From Cepaea nemoralis (taxonomy: Eukaryota > Mollusca > Gastropoda > Stylommatophora > Helicidae), in the NCBI GenBank assembly GCA_014155875.1, contig JACEFZ010011676.1:263001-327000 (forward strand): DNA of 64,000 nt. The letters are read 5' to 3'. Shown one piece after another: positions 9,982 through 21,477 of this stretch; the stretch's first letter is position 1; each line of letters begins with the position of its first letter. Position numbers and translations under genes: made by a program. Under the pieces are notes generated by a model. It saw only the letters and a list, made by a program, of their open reading frames with translations. It searched no databases and had not been told where the DNA came from.

Positions 9982-11014
9982 ATTTTCTGTGCAAAATTCA
10001 ATTAATTTTTCACCTGCATCATTTTTATTTCCTACTCCAAATTTTCCTAAAACGTGTCTCTCATTTTTAGCTCTTCCTGCACCTACTTTTGCATTAAAAT
10101 CTCTCAATATTATTCCTATATCATTATGACCAATCTTATTTAATGTGTCTTGTAGTGTGTTGTAAAAGTCTTCAATTTCGTCCTCCTCTGCTGTTGAAGT
10201 AGGTGCATATATCTGTATGAGAGTTGTGTTTTTTAGACGGCCTTTAAGTCTAATAGTGAGGATTCTATCACTAACTGGATTATATCCCATTGAAGCTTTT
10301 GCAGTTGTCTTATCAAAACAAAATGCCACTCTACTCTGGCCTCCGACGTCTCTACCAGAATAAATGAAAATACTTCCATTTTCAGTTGTAAAATTTCCCT
10401 TGCCGCTCCAGCGATGTTCACTAATTCCTAAAATTTGAATGTTTAACCTCTCAGTCTCATCACACACTACTTTATGCTTTCCCTCATACAGACTTCTCAC
10501 ATTCCACGTTGCTATTCTCACTCTGTTTCTTTGTCCTCGGTAACACAGTCAGGATTAACTCCGTCATCACGATTACTAGTACTGGTCCCTGTGTCACACA
10601 CTTCCCCAGTGTTATCTGATCTGCCTGGCCTGAGGGTCTCGTCACCAGATCTCTTTCTAATTATGTATTCTTTCATGGTTGTTATGGTTTCTTGGCAAGT
10701 TTTGCAGAAGGTAGTTTGCCATTGCTTTCCTTCTGGGCAGTGACTGTACCAGTCGGTGGCCATAGCCATTGTCTCTACTGATGAGATCATCTGCCTATCG
10801 CAGCAGAGTGCAAGACCATAACCAACAACAATATGTCAGCTACTCTCACACTCCATCCACCACCTGCTTCCATGGCTTCACGTAACCCTGGTCGGGGGGG
10901 GGGGGGGGGCTAAACGGGTACTCCACCTTGCCCAAGGGTGTCCCGTAGACTAACGGAGGAAAGTAGGCGTCTTACATCTCCTTTGATAGGGGATACCCCT
11001 ACCCCGCTAACCAT

Positions 11015-11026
11015 AAGAAATAATCA
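11015..11026. repeat. Target-site duplication, right, of RTE element
   Basis: AAGAAATAATCA, exact partner of 6902-6913. Confidence 0.85.
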
Positions 11027-11149
11027 CGCTTGATAATAAAAACAAAATATACAAAGGACCAATTTTAGCTCATATGGTACAAGACTCATATTTCTATAGA
11101 CCAACCGGCACTTAGCAGGGGAATGTGGTAATTAGCAAGTTGGATACCT

Positions 11150-11335
11150 TGACTTCTAAAGACATTTTCTGGTACCTAGCTTAGGCGGGAAAGCTGGGTC
11201 TAATTGGGAATCCAGGTCAGTTTTCAAAATTCGTCCTGATGGGGACTCGAATACGTGACCAGTGGGCCAGCAAGCAAGCAACAACTGCGCAACCGCTTCT
11301 CCCCGGAGGGACGTGGCATGTACGAAATCAGGGCG
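11150..11335 (-). mobile_element. tRNA-headed SINE-like element
   Basis: On the - strand the head GGAGAAGCGGTTGCGCAG resembles a tRNA A box region and GTATTCGAGTCCC a B box, followed by ~100 bp of unrelated body. It is a different family from SINE 1 and 2. Only one copy is seen, so the assignment is tentative. Confidence 0.5.
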
Positions 11336-11721
11336 CAGTATCAACAATACATATCCTTACTTTACCATTGCCTATGTAAAAATATACATTCTAATTAATC
11401 AATCAATTAATCAGTCAGTCGCATCAATCAGATACAAAGAAATACTTTTTGTGCCAATTAACTACACAATCTATACATTGTCTTTTAATTTATTAAAATA
11501 AAAGTTAAAAAAAAAACACGCCTCAAGGTGTATTAGGCATATGATGCTCGACTGTGTTTATTGACAAGACGATACTGGGTGGATCATGTCGTCAGTATCA
11601 CACAGACACCCTTTACATCCCAGGTCATTTGCTGGTTACTATTTCAGGCTGGGTCTACTTGAGAGCATAGGGGAAATGTTTATTTTATGTTTATTCTATG
11701 TGAATTCGAATCCATGTAGAG

Positions 11722-12124
11722 CAGTGGTTCTCAACCATTTTTGGCTCGTGCCCCCCATTCACCATATTTTAAGCACGTCACTACCCCCCCCCCCCCCCTT
11801 TGTATTTCTTCCTTAAAAATTCCCCCTCCCCACCCCACTCAATATACTCAATAATGGAAGCTAAATTTAATAGAACATACTAAAACAAGTTTAGACATCT
11901 ACATAAAACGTGATTTGCGGGTCTACTTACGTTATAAAATGAATTTCAGAAGGGTGAGACGTACAGAATCGTAAAGTATGAAGAGAAAAGCTATATTAAG
12001 TAATCGGTTCTTGTATTAACGCGATCTTGAAATAATCTTAATCCCCCTCCCTCCCCCGATACTCCAAAATTCCCCCCTGGAGGGAGGGGGGCGGGGAGAA
12101 TTCCCCACCTGTTGAGAACCACTG
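11722..12124. mobile_element. Non-autonomous hAT (MITE) with exact 8-bp duplication
   Basis: Terminal inverted repeats begin CAGTGGTTCTCAACC and end with the complement of CAGTGGTTCTCAACAGG. Flanks are ATGTAGAG at 11714-11721 and 12125-12132, an exact 8-bp duplication as expected for hAT. The interior is non-coding, with C-runs near 11786 and a G/C-rich palindromic block near 12075. Confidence 0.92.
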
Positions 12125-12420
12125 ATGTAGAGGATGCCCGGGTGGGCAGACAATCGAATAGACACTATGCTAACAGAGCTCTTGGTGCATTAATTATCAT
12201 CAATTGGGACAGGATAATCACTTGCTACGAGATAAAATAGAGAAGCGACATTTCACTTGCCCCTTAATTGATTTTGTTGAAGCAATTAGTCACTGTAATT
12301 CAATTTCAGAAAGCGAGAGCTGAACTGTTGTATAGAACTGTATAGCAGTGAATCATGAATATGCACGAGCATTTTAAGACGGCACAGATTTTGGTCGTCA
12401 TTATAAAGAAAGACATGCCA

Positions 12421-13180
12421 TAATACGAGTCAATAAGTATGTCACACAGTCCTGTGAGATGGCAGATAAATGTAGTTGGTGTTTTCTACAGGTGTCAATA
12501 GGTCACAGCAACATCGAACTTTATATTCCCTTTCGCCAGGTGGCGCTAGGTGTCTCATGCGCATGCGCAGTGCATAAACAAAATGGCGATTGTAATTACG
12601 GAGTGTACAACCAATGAGCGACTTGCTGTTGTACGTTTTTTGTTGGCAAAAAGTCTGCCTGCAAAGGACATGCATATGGTTTACGCTGACAAATGTTTGT
12701 CCAGTAAAGGGGTTAATAGCTGGGTAGAAAATGTTTCTCACGGACGCTCTAAAAGTGTTGGTGAAATCCGATCTGGTCGTCATGTTGAGATTGTAACAGA
12801 AGCATAAGTGCAACGGGTGAAAGAGATGATTAGAGTTGGGAAGTTCTGGAACATCCACCTTACAGCCTCAACTTAGCCCCTAGCGATTTCCACCTTTTTG
12901 GTCCACTGAAAACCAACCTTGGCGGGAGACATTTCGCGAAGACGCCGAAATTTCATGTGAAGTGAAAACGTGGTTTAGAAAACAGAGTACACAGTTCTAT
13001 ACAGCCGGTTTGGGAGGACTGATAAAACGATGGGATAAGTGCATCAATGTTGGTGGATATTATGTTGAAAAATAAAGGGACAATGTATGTATAAAAAAAA
13101 AAACTGGTTTCAAGCTCTTATCATATTTAGTTATTGTTCTACAGACATTTGTTACTTACTTATTGACTTCCCCTCGTATA
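12421..13180 (+). mobile_element. Internally deleted mariner-like element
   Basis: Inverted ends share TCAATAAGTA (12430 and, complemented, about 13161) with TA at the borders. The N-terminal transposase region 12571-12807 keeps the helix-turn-helix part (TTNERLAVVRFLLAKSLPAK, WVENVSHGR, EIRSGR). It then jumps to the C-terminal catalytic block about 12851-12905 (HPPYSLNLAPSDFHLFGPLK) and the tail RWDKCI. The middle third including the first catalytic Asp is missing and the first Asp of the YSPDLAPSD block is Asn. A dead copy. Confidence 0.8.
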
Positions 13181-13186
13181 ATATAC

Positions 13187-13795
13187 CGGTAAATGGAACT
13201 ATTCTTAAACAAGTGAATCGGTACAACTATTCTGGGAATAGTCATAACATCTGATGGGAGGTGCCTAAAAGAAATTAGAAATAGAATCGCCATGGCCATT
13301 ATAGCTTTATCCAAGATGGAAAATACACTGACCAATAAAAATATGTTAATTACAACGAAGAATAGAGTGTTGAAGTGCTATACAGAACCTACTCTTTTGT
13401 ATGGAAGTGAAGCGTGGATATGAGATGACAAGTTGAAAAACATCTAATAGCTGTGGAAATTTGGTTTCTGGGGAAAGTGCAAAGAATATCATAGACAGAA
13501 AAACCAAAGACTAAGTCCTACAAGAAACAAATGAAAATCGTAAACTGATTAGAGAAATTGGACGTCGACGGTCACAATTTTTCGGTCACGTTATGAGAAG
13601 AAATTGAAGAAACATTGAAGAACTTGGCGACATCTGGCAAGATTGAGGGTAAAAGAACAGTGGGAAGGCAGAATAGTAGATATCTAGATGGTCACGTTGT
13701 ATGGTCGAGATAAGAACACAGAGCTGATCCACGACACTGGTGATCGCGTGAGATGGCGAAAAATGACCGCCCACCCTTATCGTCATGGGACATAG
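13187..13795 (+). mobile_element. LINE 3' fragment (same family as 37469-38198)
   Basis: Broken frames show RYNYSGNSHNI, KMENTLTNKNMLITT, EKHLIAVEIWFLGKVQRIS and GKIEGKRTVGRQ, then GDRVRWRKMTAHPYRHGT-like residues, and a short GATGAT tail. This matches the C-terminal RT region of the LINEs nested in DDE copies A and B. Confidence 0.75.
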
Positions 13796-13809
13796 TGATG
13801 ATGATTAGG

Positions 13810-14145
13810 AAGCCTGTGGAGTAAATGGATTTTTTTTTCTGAGACGTATGTTGCACATAGATTGGACTGCCTGATTAAATAAAAACAAATACCCGGAAAA
13901 GGTTAAAGGTAAATACAAATAAATAGAGACAAGCAATGTACTTTGGTAATGTATTGAGAAGAGATCCATTGGAAAACATCGTGACGACAGGATACGACAG
14001 CGGTAGTAGAGGCAGGGACAGGCTGAGAGAAACCATGCTGAACTGGGCTGCAGTGGCAGTACTGAATTAATCAAGAATACCGGGGACCGAGAATTGTGGG
14101 AATGCATAAACACCTAAGCCAATTGGCCAGACACATGATGATGAT
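13810..14145 (+). mobile_element. LINE 3' fragment with GATGAT tail
   Basis: Reads FGNVLRRDPLENIVTTG then GRDRLRETMLNW and a short GATGATGATG tail, the usual C-terminal end of this LINE type. It is 5' truncated. Confidence 0.65.
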
Positions 14146-15436
14146 GCTCCCCGGTCGATCCAGCCTATAATGGGTACCAGGAAATGTCCGCAGAAGTAAA
14201 GACGACAGACGTTATTTTTACTACAACACGCGTCGATTGCCGATTGTTCTACAAACGTATGGGCTCATATAAGCAATATGCCACAAGCCGTGTAAAAGGG
14301 TCATTTTCTTGAGATTAACTTAATAGATACGAAAACAGTGCTTTGTCCAAGACAGCTCTTCCTACCTTCATTCCAGGCCTATACAATAACAGCCAGAAAG
14401 TAAACAGGAAGGTAGCAACAGACATAACATACCCGTTAAGATTACTGAATGTGACGAGAAGAGACAATATCAGAAATAATAAGATCAGATAACAATGGAC
14501 ACAATGCTAGTATACCATTTAATTATGGACATCAGAATATATACTTTTCTATTGGTTTTCACTGGCTTTGAACTCAAGTGTAGTCCATACACGTGCTACT
14601 ACTTCTAGTGCACTCATCTGAAATTTTGTTTTGCGTGTGGATTACGAAGAATTATGTGACAAGACTACCCCAAACCATCATACCCAAACAGCTGACATTT
14701 AGTTATCGCTGAGCGAAACAAAAGTGAAACCTTGCAAGCTCTAGATTTACGACAAAGCAAAGGTTGAGATATGTGAAGATATTAAAAAGTTAGTTGGTAA
14801 AGGTCGGGGGGGGGGGGGGGGGGGTGTTACCAGCACGAAGAGGAAAACCAGACACTGCAAATATACAGGGATAACAGTGCACGAAACAGGAGCGATGGCA
14901 AAAGATCGAGACGAATTCCGAGAGCGACGTTCTTGAAATTACCTTCTTAATAATGAAGTACACAACACAGTACACCCATATTTGAACCCTTTGCTCTCTG
15001 ATATCAGCTATGACATGTTGTCGTGGTAGTCGTGTGGCCTCTAGATATTAAATATTAGATTCTGAGAGTAGAGTCGGTTCTGGAAGATGTTTGTTGCAGT
15101 GAAAGATATCAAATAAATATTCGTGCTAAATGTCGATTTCTACATCCTAGATTTACAACTTCGACTTCAGGGGTTGTAACGAACTGGCTAGATCCATAAA
15201 GGGTCCGACCTTTATTCTGACTGGCTGCTACTCCATGTAGAAATTACGCTGAATAGCATGTCGCTCATCTAAAGTGTGATAAATAATCATGTCAACACGT
15301 AATAACCATATTTCTTTTTGACACATACAATGACAATACGAATAACACTGAAAGTACATTGGAGGAACTATGACACTAGGTCCCTGGAGTATTCCGAGGA
15401 TGCTGCTGAACTGTCGATCCAATAAAAAAATTAGTC
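14146..15436. other. No gene recognised; G-run at 14806-14824
   Basis: Apart from a poly-G run and short open frames, I see no family resemblance. The last ~250 bp may be a very diverged edge of DDE copy A. Confidence 0.4.
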
Positions 15437-15690
15437 GCTTAAAAGTCGACAGGGTCGGCTGCATTGCACCAGGTTTTTATCCCATATGGCCCAGTCTCTT
15501 TCCGCAGGGCGGAAAGCGTCGCACAAAGCACGAACTCCGTAGCTCCAGCGACGACCCTCGGAAGTCTCCGAAAAAATGCACTCGTGAAATGAAGGAACCG
15601 AACATACAACCTTCGGAGCCAGAGTCAGACGGCTTGACCACTTCACCACGGAGACTCCCGAGAGGGGTGCAATGTGTAATATTAGTAAAG
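15437..15690 (-). mobile_element. SINE family 1 copy inside DDE copy A
   Basis: Read on the - strand: GACTCCCG, GAAGTGGTCAAGCCGTCTGA (A-box region), a damaged B box, CACTCGTG complement CACGAGTGCATTTTTT, GAGCTACGGAGTTCGTGC, CTTTCCGC and GCATTGCA...GTCGAC. It lies at the same position as the SINEs in DDE copies B (40603) and C (49860), so the insertion predates the spread of this DDE subfamily. Confidence 0.85.
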
Positions 15691-15941
15691 ACAGAGAATT
15701 TACAGAGGCATGGGGTAAATAGTGTGTAAATTAACAGGCAAGTAGAAGGAATATATTTATTACCTTATTTTAAATTTCCTTCTTGTTTCTTCAGCTGCTG
15801 GTTAATAATGTGTACACAAGGATTCATGTTACAAGGATGCATTTAGATTTTTATATTGAGTTCGTGAAAGCTTCCAAATAGCTGTGCGTTAATGTGCGTA
15901 TGAAGTGACCAGAAATCATACTGCAATTTAGTCATCATGTG

Positions 15942-16431
15942 TGTCACCGTCCTAGATCTCTAGGGGAATGAAACTCGGGCTCATACAGGCAACAAACTCC
16001 GTTCATATGCAATCTAACATCATTTATTATTATTAAGTTACAGTAAGCTGGCGAAGAGAGTTTTCGCAAGTCAGCAATCTGCAAGTTGCGTATCACAGGA
16101 GTTTACAATAAACATGATTATCACAACAACTCTATCAGCTATCTAACATATGCATAAGACCCCTAAATACACTTGGGTCTAAACTATCAAGTCCCCCTTA
16201 AGGTAAGCCCTGTTGCTTCCTCGATGTCCAGTCCGTGTCTGCCTTTCCACAATCCGACACGGGTGGTAACTCTCTCTGAGTTTCTCGTGGACCCCGCAAT
16301 CGGCGGGCCCCATCGGATTGGATTATTTGAGCCTTCGAGTGACTCGGTTCTTTCCCTTTAGCTGGAGTTCTATCCCTTCTCTAGTCTCTCTTACTTTTAT
16401 GTTGGTACCGCCCTTATGTGAGGCTGTGACA
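15942..16431 (-). repeat. 3' LTR of the Gypsy-group element
   Basis: Begins TGTCAC and ends GTGACA (perfect 6-bp inverted ends). It matches 23121-23662 except for internal deletions of about 50 bp (missing the block equivalent to 23510-23557 and a few bases near 23432). The flanking TGTG at 15938-15941 is repeated after 23662. Confidence 0.93.
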
Positions 16432-16456
16432 GGAGTCCCCCTCCCCCCTGCTCTGA
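16432..16456 (-). promoter_or_regulatory. Polypurine tract
   Basis: On the - strand a run of G and A (AGCAGGGGGGAGGGGGGAC) directly abuts the 3' LTR, the expected plus-strand primer site for an LTR element. Confidence 0.75.
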
Positions 16457-18063
16457 TGGGTTATTATATGGTAATTAGAATGTACTAATTCTGTCACAGG
16501 ATCACATAAAGTCGGTGTTTGTAGTTTGGTGGATAGTAACTTGGCAACCTACACATCTGCATCAACAACTCATGTATTCTCCCATACACCACTTCAAGAT
16601 GATTACTGAAGAGGTCTCTCTCTTCTATGTTCTTAAACATGCTTATCTGACCAAAGTTCCGTGGCGTTCCCAGTTGTTTTTACAACCGCGCCCTTCTCAA
16701 GTATCCATATGATACCAAGATATAAAACTCTGTGTAAGAGAGTTGTAACAAGACAAATGTCTTGGCTATTTAAGTACACTTGCAAATCTTGTCTTGCGTG
16801 TGTATTTCGATACATTATTACTTCCGTATGTTGTATATTGCTGAATATGTAGTTATGCTGTTGTTTTATCACATCTGACTACGTGTGTTCCTGTTGGCTT
16901 GTTAGTGTATTGACTGATATGTTTCTGTTTCTAATAAAGTGACTGTATTTTATTTGTTAGTGTTCAGTTTTGAGTTTGTATAAAGTATGTGCTCACTGTG
17001 TGGTTTAACTCCAAGCGTCACGAGTTGGGATATCCTTTGTCATGAATTACCCAATCTGTGTAATGCATGATCGGGCATTCCAAACAGTGGCGCTTAGATG
17101 TAGTGTATTCAATACTAAACATGTATCAACAATTGAGACAGGTAATACATTTTTACATGAAAGACGCAGACAAATTAAAATAAATACGTTTAGCGTACAA
17201 TTTGTCCGCTCAGTATATCGCTCTCTCATTTAATTCATTCACTCTGTCATTCATACATCTTTCATACAAAATAGTATTTTGTTAAAATATACAAATAAAG
17301 TTAAGGTAAGTCTTACTGCCCTTAGAAAAATGGATTAGGCGATATGTTCCATTTAAGGTAACAAGTACTTTTTGTACGTGTAATCAAAAAATGGTTTATA
17401 ACTTAAATAGAAAAAAATTGTATAGGAAGAATATTTCACCTATGAGTGAAAATACCTGTTATTATGGTAGAAAATATACAAGTTACAGGTTGACATATTT
17501 TATATATATAATTAAATACACGTGTAATACATATTTACTAATAGTAAATTAATTAACTAACTCCAACGACGATGTGTGTGTTGTCCTCCTGTTGTCCGTG
17601 TGTCGTGCCATCAATGTTAATAGTTAATATAGCTGTCCCTTGCATGTTGTAATAGACGTAGTTCTATTCCGGCTGTTTGCAAAGTTTCTTAGCAATAGCG
17701 AGTATGCAATGTTCTTAATCTTTACACGATGACTGTCAGTTCACTGGTTGAAATCACTTCACAGATATTATATATCGCTCGGATTGTTTTTCAAGCCTTG
17801 GCAATTGGTAATATGGCTTAATACACTATAGGGTTCTCACAGTTTCGTGTTCGTGAGTGTTATCAGTAGATTATTCACTCGGTTCAAGGTGCATGTTCGT
17901 GAGTGTTATAAGTAGATTATTCCCTTGGGCGTTGATACTTCTGGATGAAAGTTCTATGGTAGGTGTAGAGGTACACTGTTCTATGGTAGGTGTAAAGGTA
18001 CACTGTTCTATGCAACAGACTAAAATATCACAGCTTATTATATGGCGAATGATTAATGTGCCT
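16457..18063 (-). other. Non-coding region between pol and 3' LTR
   Basis: No envelope-like or other ORF is recognisable. It contains two small tandem duplications: TTCGTGAGTGTTAT-type (17848 and 17896) and GTTCTATGGTAGGTGTA-type (about 17950-18012). Confidence 0.5.
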
Positions 18064-19360
18064 AGTGCTAGTCTGCTGGTGCATTAGTTTGCCGTGATAA
18101 TATGTCAGCAATAATATTATCAGTACCTTTGATGTGGCGGATTTCGAAGTCGAAATCTTGAAGAAGAAGACATCCATCTTGATAATCGATGATTCTTTGG
18201 ACCACCTTGCTTAAGTACCAGCAGTGGCGAATTATCGGTTAAAACAACAAAATGCGAACCTAAGAGGAACTTAGATAAACGACGCATACAAAAAAGTAGA
18301 CTTAATGCCTCCGACTCAACTGTGGAATAATGGATCTCTGCCTTTTTAAGCTTGCGGCTGACATAGAGTATTGGATGTCTTACGCCTTGATATTCCTGCA
18401 TCAGGCATCCTCCAATTGCGATAGCACTCGAATCTGTGGTCAGAATAAAAGGTATATCTATGTTTGGTAATCTTAATACGGGTGGGTTAGAAAAAATTGA
18501 TTTCAATTTGTACATTACATCCTCTAAGCGGATACTCTTACAAAATTTTTCTGGATGATCTTTTGTCAACAGATTAGAAACAACTGATGTGAGTTCCGCC
18601 CAGTTTGGTATAAACTTGGCATAATAGTTTATGAGACCTAACAGGCTTCTAACCTGTTTCTTTGTAGGTGGAACTTCTAGGTTGAGAATTTTTGATACGA
18701 TTCTGTCATCTGTCAATAGTTTGCCTTCGGCAATCTTATGACCTAGGAAGTCTATCTCTTTATAGCCTATTTAAACCTTGGAAGGTTTGATAGTAAGTCC
18801 AAAAAGAAGGATTTGATTAAAGACTTGTTGGAGTGTAAGTAAGTGAGAAGTCATGTCTGAAGAATGGATACATATATCATCAATATATGATTGCACGTCC
18901 TTGATGCCGTGCAATAACAGTCTAGTTAACCTAACAAATGTGGCGGGAGCGTTCTTGAGACCAAACGGAAGATATCTCCATTCGTACAGCCCAAGTGGTG
19001 TAGCGAATGCTATTATATGCCTTGAAGAGGGAGATAGTGGTACTTGCCAATAACCTTTAGCTAAATCAAGCTTAGAAAATAAGGATGATTGAGACATATT
19101 CAAAATGAGGTCTTCACAGCTGTTCATTGGCTCAGCATCTGTCGTGGTTATAGTATTTAATTTTCTGTAATCTATGCATAAACGAATAGTTTGGTCCTTC
19201 TTTTTCACCAGGACAATTGGCGAAGAGTACTGGGACACAGATTTCTGTATTATTTTATTTTTTTCTAAGTCCAAAATTTCTTTATAATGCCCTATAATGT
19301 AAAGGAATTGAATATGGTCTACATTTGATAGGTGTTAGATCTGTCAACACAATTGAATGT
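18064..19360 (-). pseudogene. Gypsy-group reverse transcriptase and RNase H
   Basis: Copies the element RNA and removes it. RT motifs: SSPIVLVKKKDQTIRLCIDY (19200), FSKLDLAKGYWQVPL, LPFGLKNAPATF, and the catalytic YIDDICIHS near 18880. Then come the connection (RSLLGLINYYAKFIPNW) and RNase H starting TTDSSAIAIGGCL (first catalytic Asp) through VESEAL and LTDNSPL, ending RHIKGTDNIIADILSRQTN at about 18067. Damage includes a frameshift at about 19275 (just after HYRAL), an in-frame stop at 18773-18775 after KPSKV, and a frameshift near 18170 after RLSRWM. It follows integrase in the same pol frame rather than preceding it. Confidence 0.88.
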
Positions 19361-21384
19361 GTTATTTTGTCAGTCTGTCCAGGTTTGTTTGAGAAGATAG
19401 TTTTATAGTCGTTAAGAAGAGACAAAATGTCTTGTCGCTGCTGTTGTGTCAAAGTGTCCGAGATTTGTATGTCCTTCATCGTACTGTCGTCGTTCATAAT
19501 TGGTACTGGAATTTCCGTATTGTCTACGTCCGTCTGATTTATTACTGACGCTACTGTTTGTAAATTGTCTTCAATGTCATTGTCGTCGTCGTCGAGACTA
19601 ATAGTTGCCAGTGTGTCGTTAAATTGGTCGTACTTGTCGTTATCCCATATTGTCGGTACTGTGAATATGTTTTCGTCGTCTTCGTTGTCACAAGAATGAG
19701 TCGTTATTGATGCTTCGTTTAGATCTTCGTTTGTCGAGGTGTCATTCAGTCGGGTAATTGTCGTTTCGTTTTCGTTGTCCTTCTTGTCAGTCTGGTTATT
19801 GTCATTTGTTATCTGCGTCTGCTTGTTCGTGTCACTGTCCTTTCTAGAATAGTACGGTTTTAACATATTTACATGGAATATTTTCAACTTTCCATTCAAA
19901 GAAATTTCGTAGTCAACTTCCGAAATCTTTCTTACAACTTTAAATGGTCCCTGCCAAGAGGTTGATAGTAAATCTCTCTTGTCAGGTAGTAATAGTAAAA
20001 TGTCTTGATTTGGTTGTAATACAATCGTTTTTGCCCCTTTGTTGGCGTACTGCCTGTACTTAAATCCTTTCTCCTGTAATGATGCTCTGGCCAGTATACA
20101 GGATCTAATGATTTTGTCTCTGGTGTCAGTGACCAAATCATAGGTGGAAACTGGTAATTGGGTGTTTACGGGTTGTGATATTATATCTTTGTAAATAGTG
20201 AGAGGTCCTCTTGGGTTCGCTCCATATATCAATTCAAACGGAGAGAACCCCGTACTTGATTGTGGGACTTCTCTGTATGCGAACAGCACCGTTGGGAGAA
20301 GTATATCCCAATCGGCTGGATTTTCAGCTGTCACTTTGGATAACATATGTTTTAGGTCCCCATTTAATTTTTCGGAAATTCTATTTGCGGCCTGTCGATA
20401 GGGACTTGTAAAACATTGTTTTATGCCTAGTAACTTAGTTACCGATTGGGTGGCATTAGATATGAATTGCGTTCCTCTATCCGATATTATCTTCTCCGGA
20501 AAGCCAAAAAGGGAGAATATCTGTAATAATACGTCCGTCACATCCTTAGAGGAGATAGATGTTAATGGAATCATTTCTGCCCACCTTGAACACAAATCAA
20601 CGAGTGTAAAAATGTATCTATTTCCTTTGTTTGAGATGTGGTTCAAAGGACCTACTAAATCAACCGCCACGATTTGAAATGGTCTCGAGGCAGTTGTTGT
20701 TGATTGAATTTCTGCCGTAGGGTTTTTTCCTTTTTTGATTAGTTTCTGACAGGTATCACATGATTTACAATGGGTTTTTATGTCTTGGCAAAATTTAGGC
20801 CAATAAAATTGGCTCAGGACTCTGGCCCTGGTTTTTTCATAACCCATATGACCTCCGAAAGGTGAGTCATGGGCTATATGTAGCACTTTCTCACGATGTG
20901 ACCGAGGTAGAACCACTTGCTGTATTGTGGTTTGATCTCTGGTATATAATCTCGTTAGAATATTGTTATTTAGTGTAAATGTCCAAGAAGCGTTTTTCGT
21001 CAATTTTGGCTTTAATCCTACTAGCCGAAAGTATTGCGAAAGGGTTGGATCTGCTTTTTGTTCTTCTATAAACTCGGTGGTGGTAATATTGGGTGAAATG
21101 ATTTGTAGCGACTCCTGAAGTTGGTCGTTGTGGGTTTTGTGTGTCATTTGTCTTGTTACTATATTAGCGTATTGTGTGTGTTGTTGCACATTTACAGGCT
21201 CAATATTTTGTGGATCGATGGCGTCCTCAGTTCGAGGTGTTAATTTGTTGGCATCATTGAAAGATTCAACCGCCCCAGTATTCTGCACCTCTGTGAATTC
21301 GTTTCGAATTCCGTCATCGGTTGTCTCCCTTGTGCTTTTGGCAGTTTGAGACAAGCACGTGTGGTTTTTCCTTTTTGGAACCAC
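19361..21384 (-). pseudogene. Gypsy-group integrase, upstream of RT
   Basis: Inserts element cDNA into the genome. From the N-terminal side: the HHCC zinc-binding domain (HDSPFGGHMGYEKTRARV then HCKSCDTCQ), the core DDE with Asp in VAVDLVGPL, Asp in IISDRGTQF and Glu in the ISEKLNGDLK block, then a GPY/F-type module (WQGPFKVVRKISEVDYEI, HVNMLKPYY). A ~170-residue Asn/Asp/Thr-rich linker leads into RT in one open frame of 700 codons (stop near 19282). The middle part keeps all expected catalytic residues. The N-terminal part of this frame (21384 to about 21150) is a low-information linker after the protease. Confidence 0.88.
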
Positions 21385-21477
21385 TGTTCAGTTTTTGGAT
21401 ACAGTTTTTCTGTTCCCAATCTCTGATTTCTTTTTCAGAGCAAGATCTTATGTTGGGAAGATTCCCAAGGATGATTT

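Larger units (their letters stand above)
6915..10790 (-). pseudogene. RTE-type endonuclease/reverse transcriptase, interrupted
   Basis: Multi-domain LINE polyprotein: the endonuclease nicks the target and the RT copies the RNA there. Residues read in order are an N-terminal stretch 10790-10518 (CPEGKQWQTTFCKTCQE), then the AP endonuclease from 10521 (RIATWNVRSL, ISEHRWSG, IYAPTSTAE, LRDFNAKVG in place of the usual GDFNAKVG) to about 9264 (NQIDYILIQRRW, DCDTDHQLL). RT follows: PAELIKEGG (about 8560), TNYRTVALISHASK (about 8400), QAGFRQGRGTRDHIF (8300), FVDYSKAFD (8215), the palm block GVRQGCVLSPYLFN (7800-7830) and a YADDTV region at 7680. The C-terminus is at 7532-6915 (YLGTLIPNIGDTMKEIKRR, GRGRPKRRWVEDV). 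The frame is broken by a retrozyme-like insertion in the endonuclease, a MITE in the RT, a 1-nt shift near 10520 and frameshifts near 7535-7760. A dead copy. Confidence 0.85.
6914..11014 (-). mobile_element. Full-length RTE-type LINE with 12-bp target duplications
   Basis: The element runs on the - strand from 11014 (5' end, GC-rich leader with a G/C run at about 10893-10909) to 6914. It is bounded on both sides by AAGAAATAATCA. Removing two later insertions (7887-8105 and 9468-9969, with their duplications) leaves about 3.36 kb, the usual size for RTE LINEs. Domain order on the - strand is short N-terminal region, AP endonuclease, reverse transcriptase, C-terminal linker. The protein type is the one often labelled craniofacial development protein 2-like in databases. 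Other copies here (26880 and 34685) end in GAAT-type tails. Confidence 0.85.

Noticed and set aside
10770..10800. CTGATGAG string suggesting another hammerhead
   Set aside because: No following GAAA core or pairing arms at the right distance.
10880..11014. HDV-like ribozyme at the 5' end of the full-length RTE copy
   Set aside because: A long helix can be drawn between the first 13 bases and a stretch about 100 nt downstream, but the pairing is nested, not the HDV pseudoknot order, so I do not claim it.
16457..18063. Envelope gene in the Gypsy element
   Set aside because: The 1.6-kb gap between pol and 3' LTR has no ORF with signal peptide or membrane segment; the short ORFs are random.
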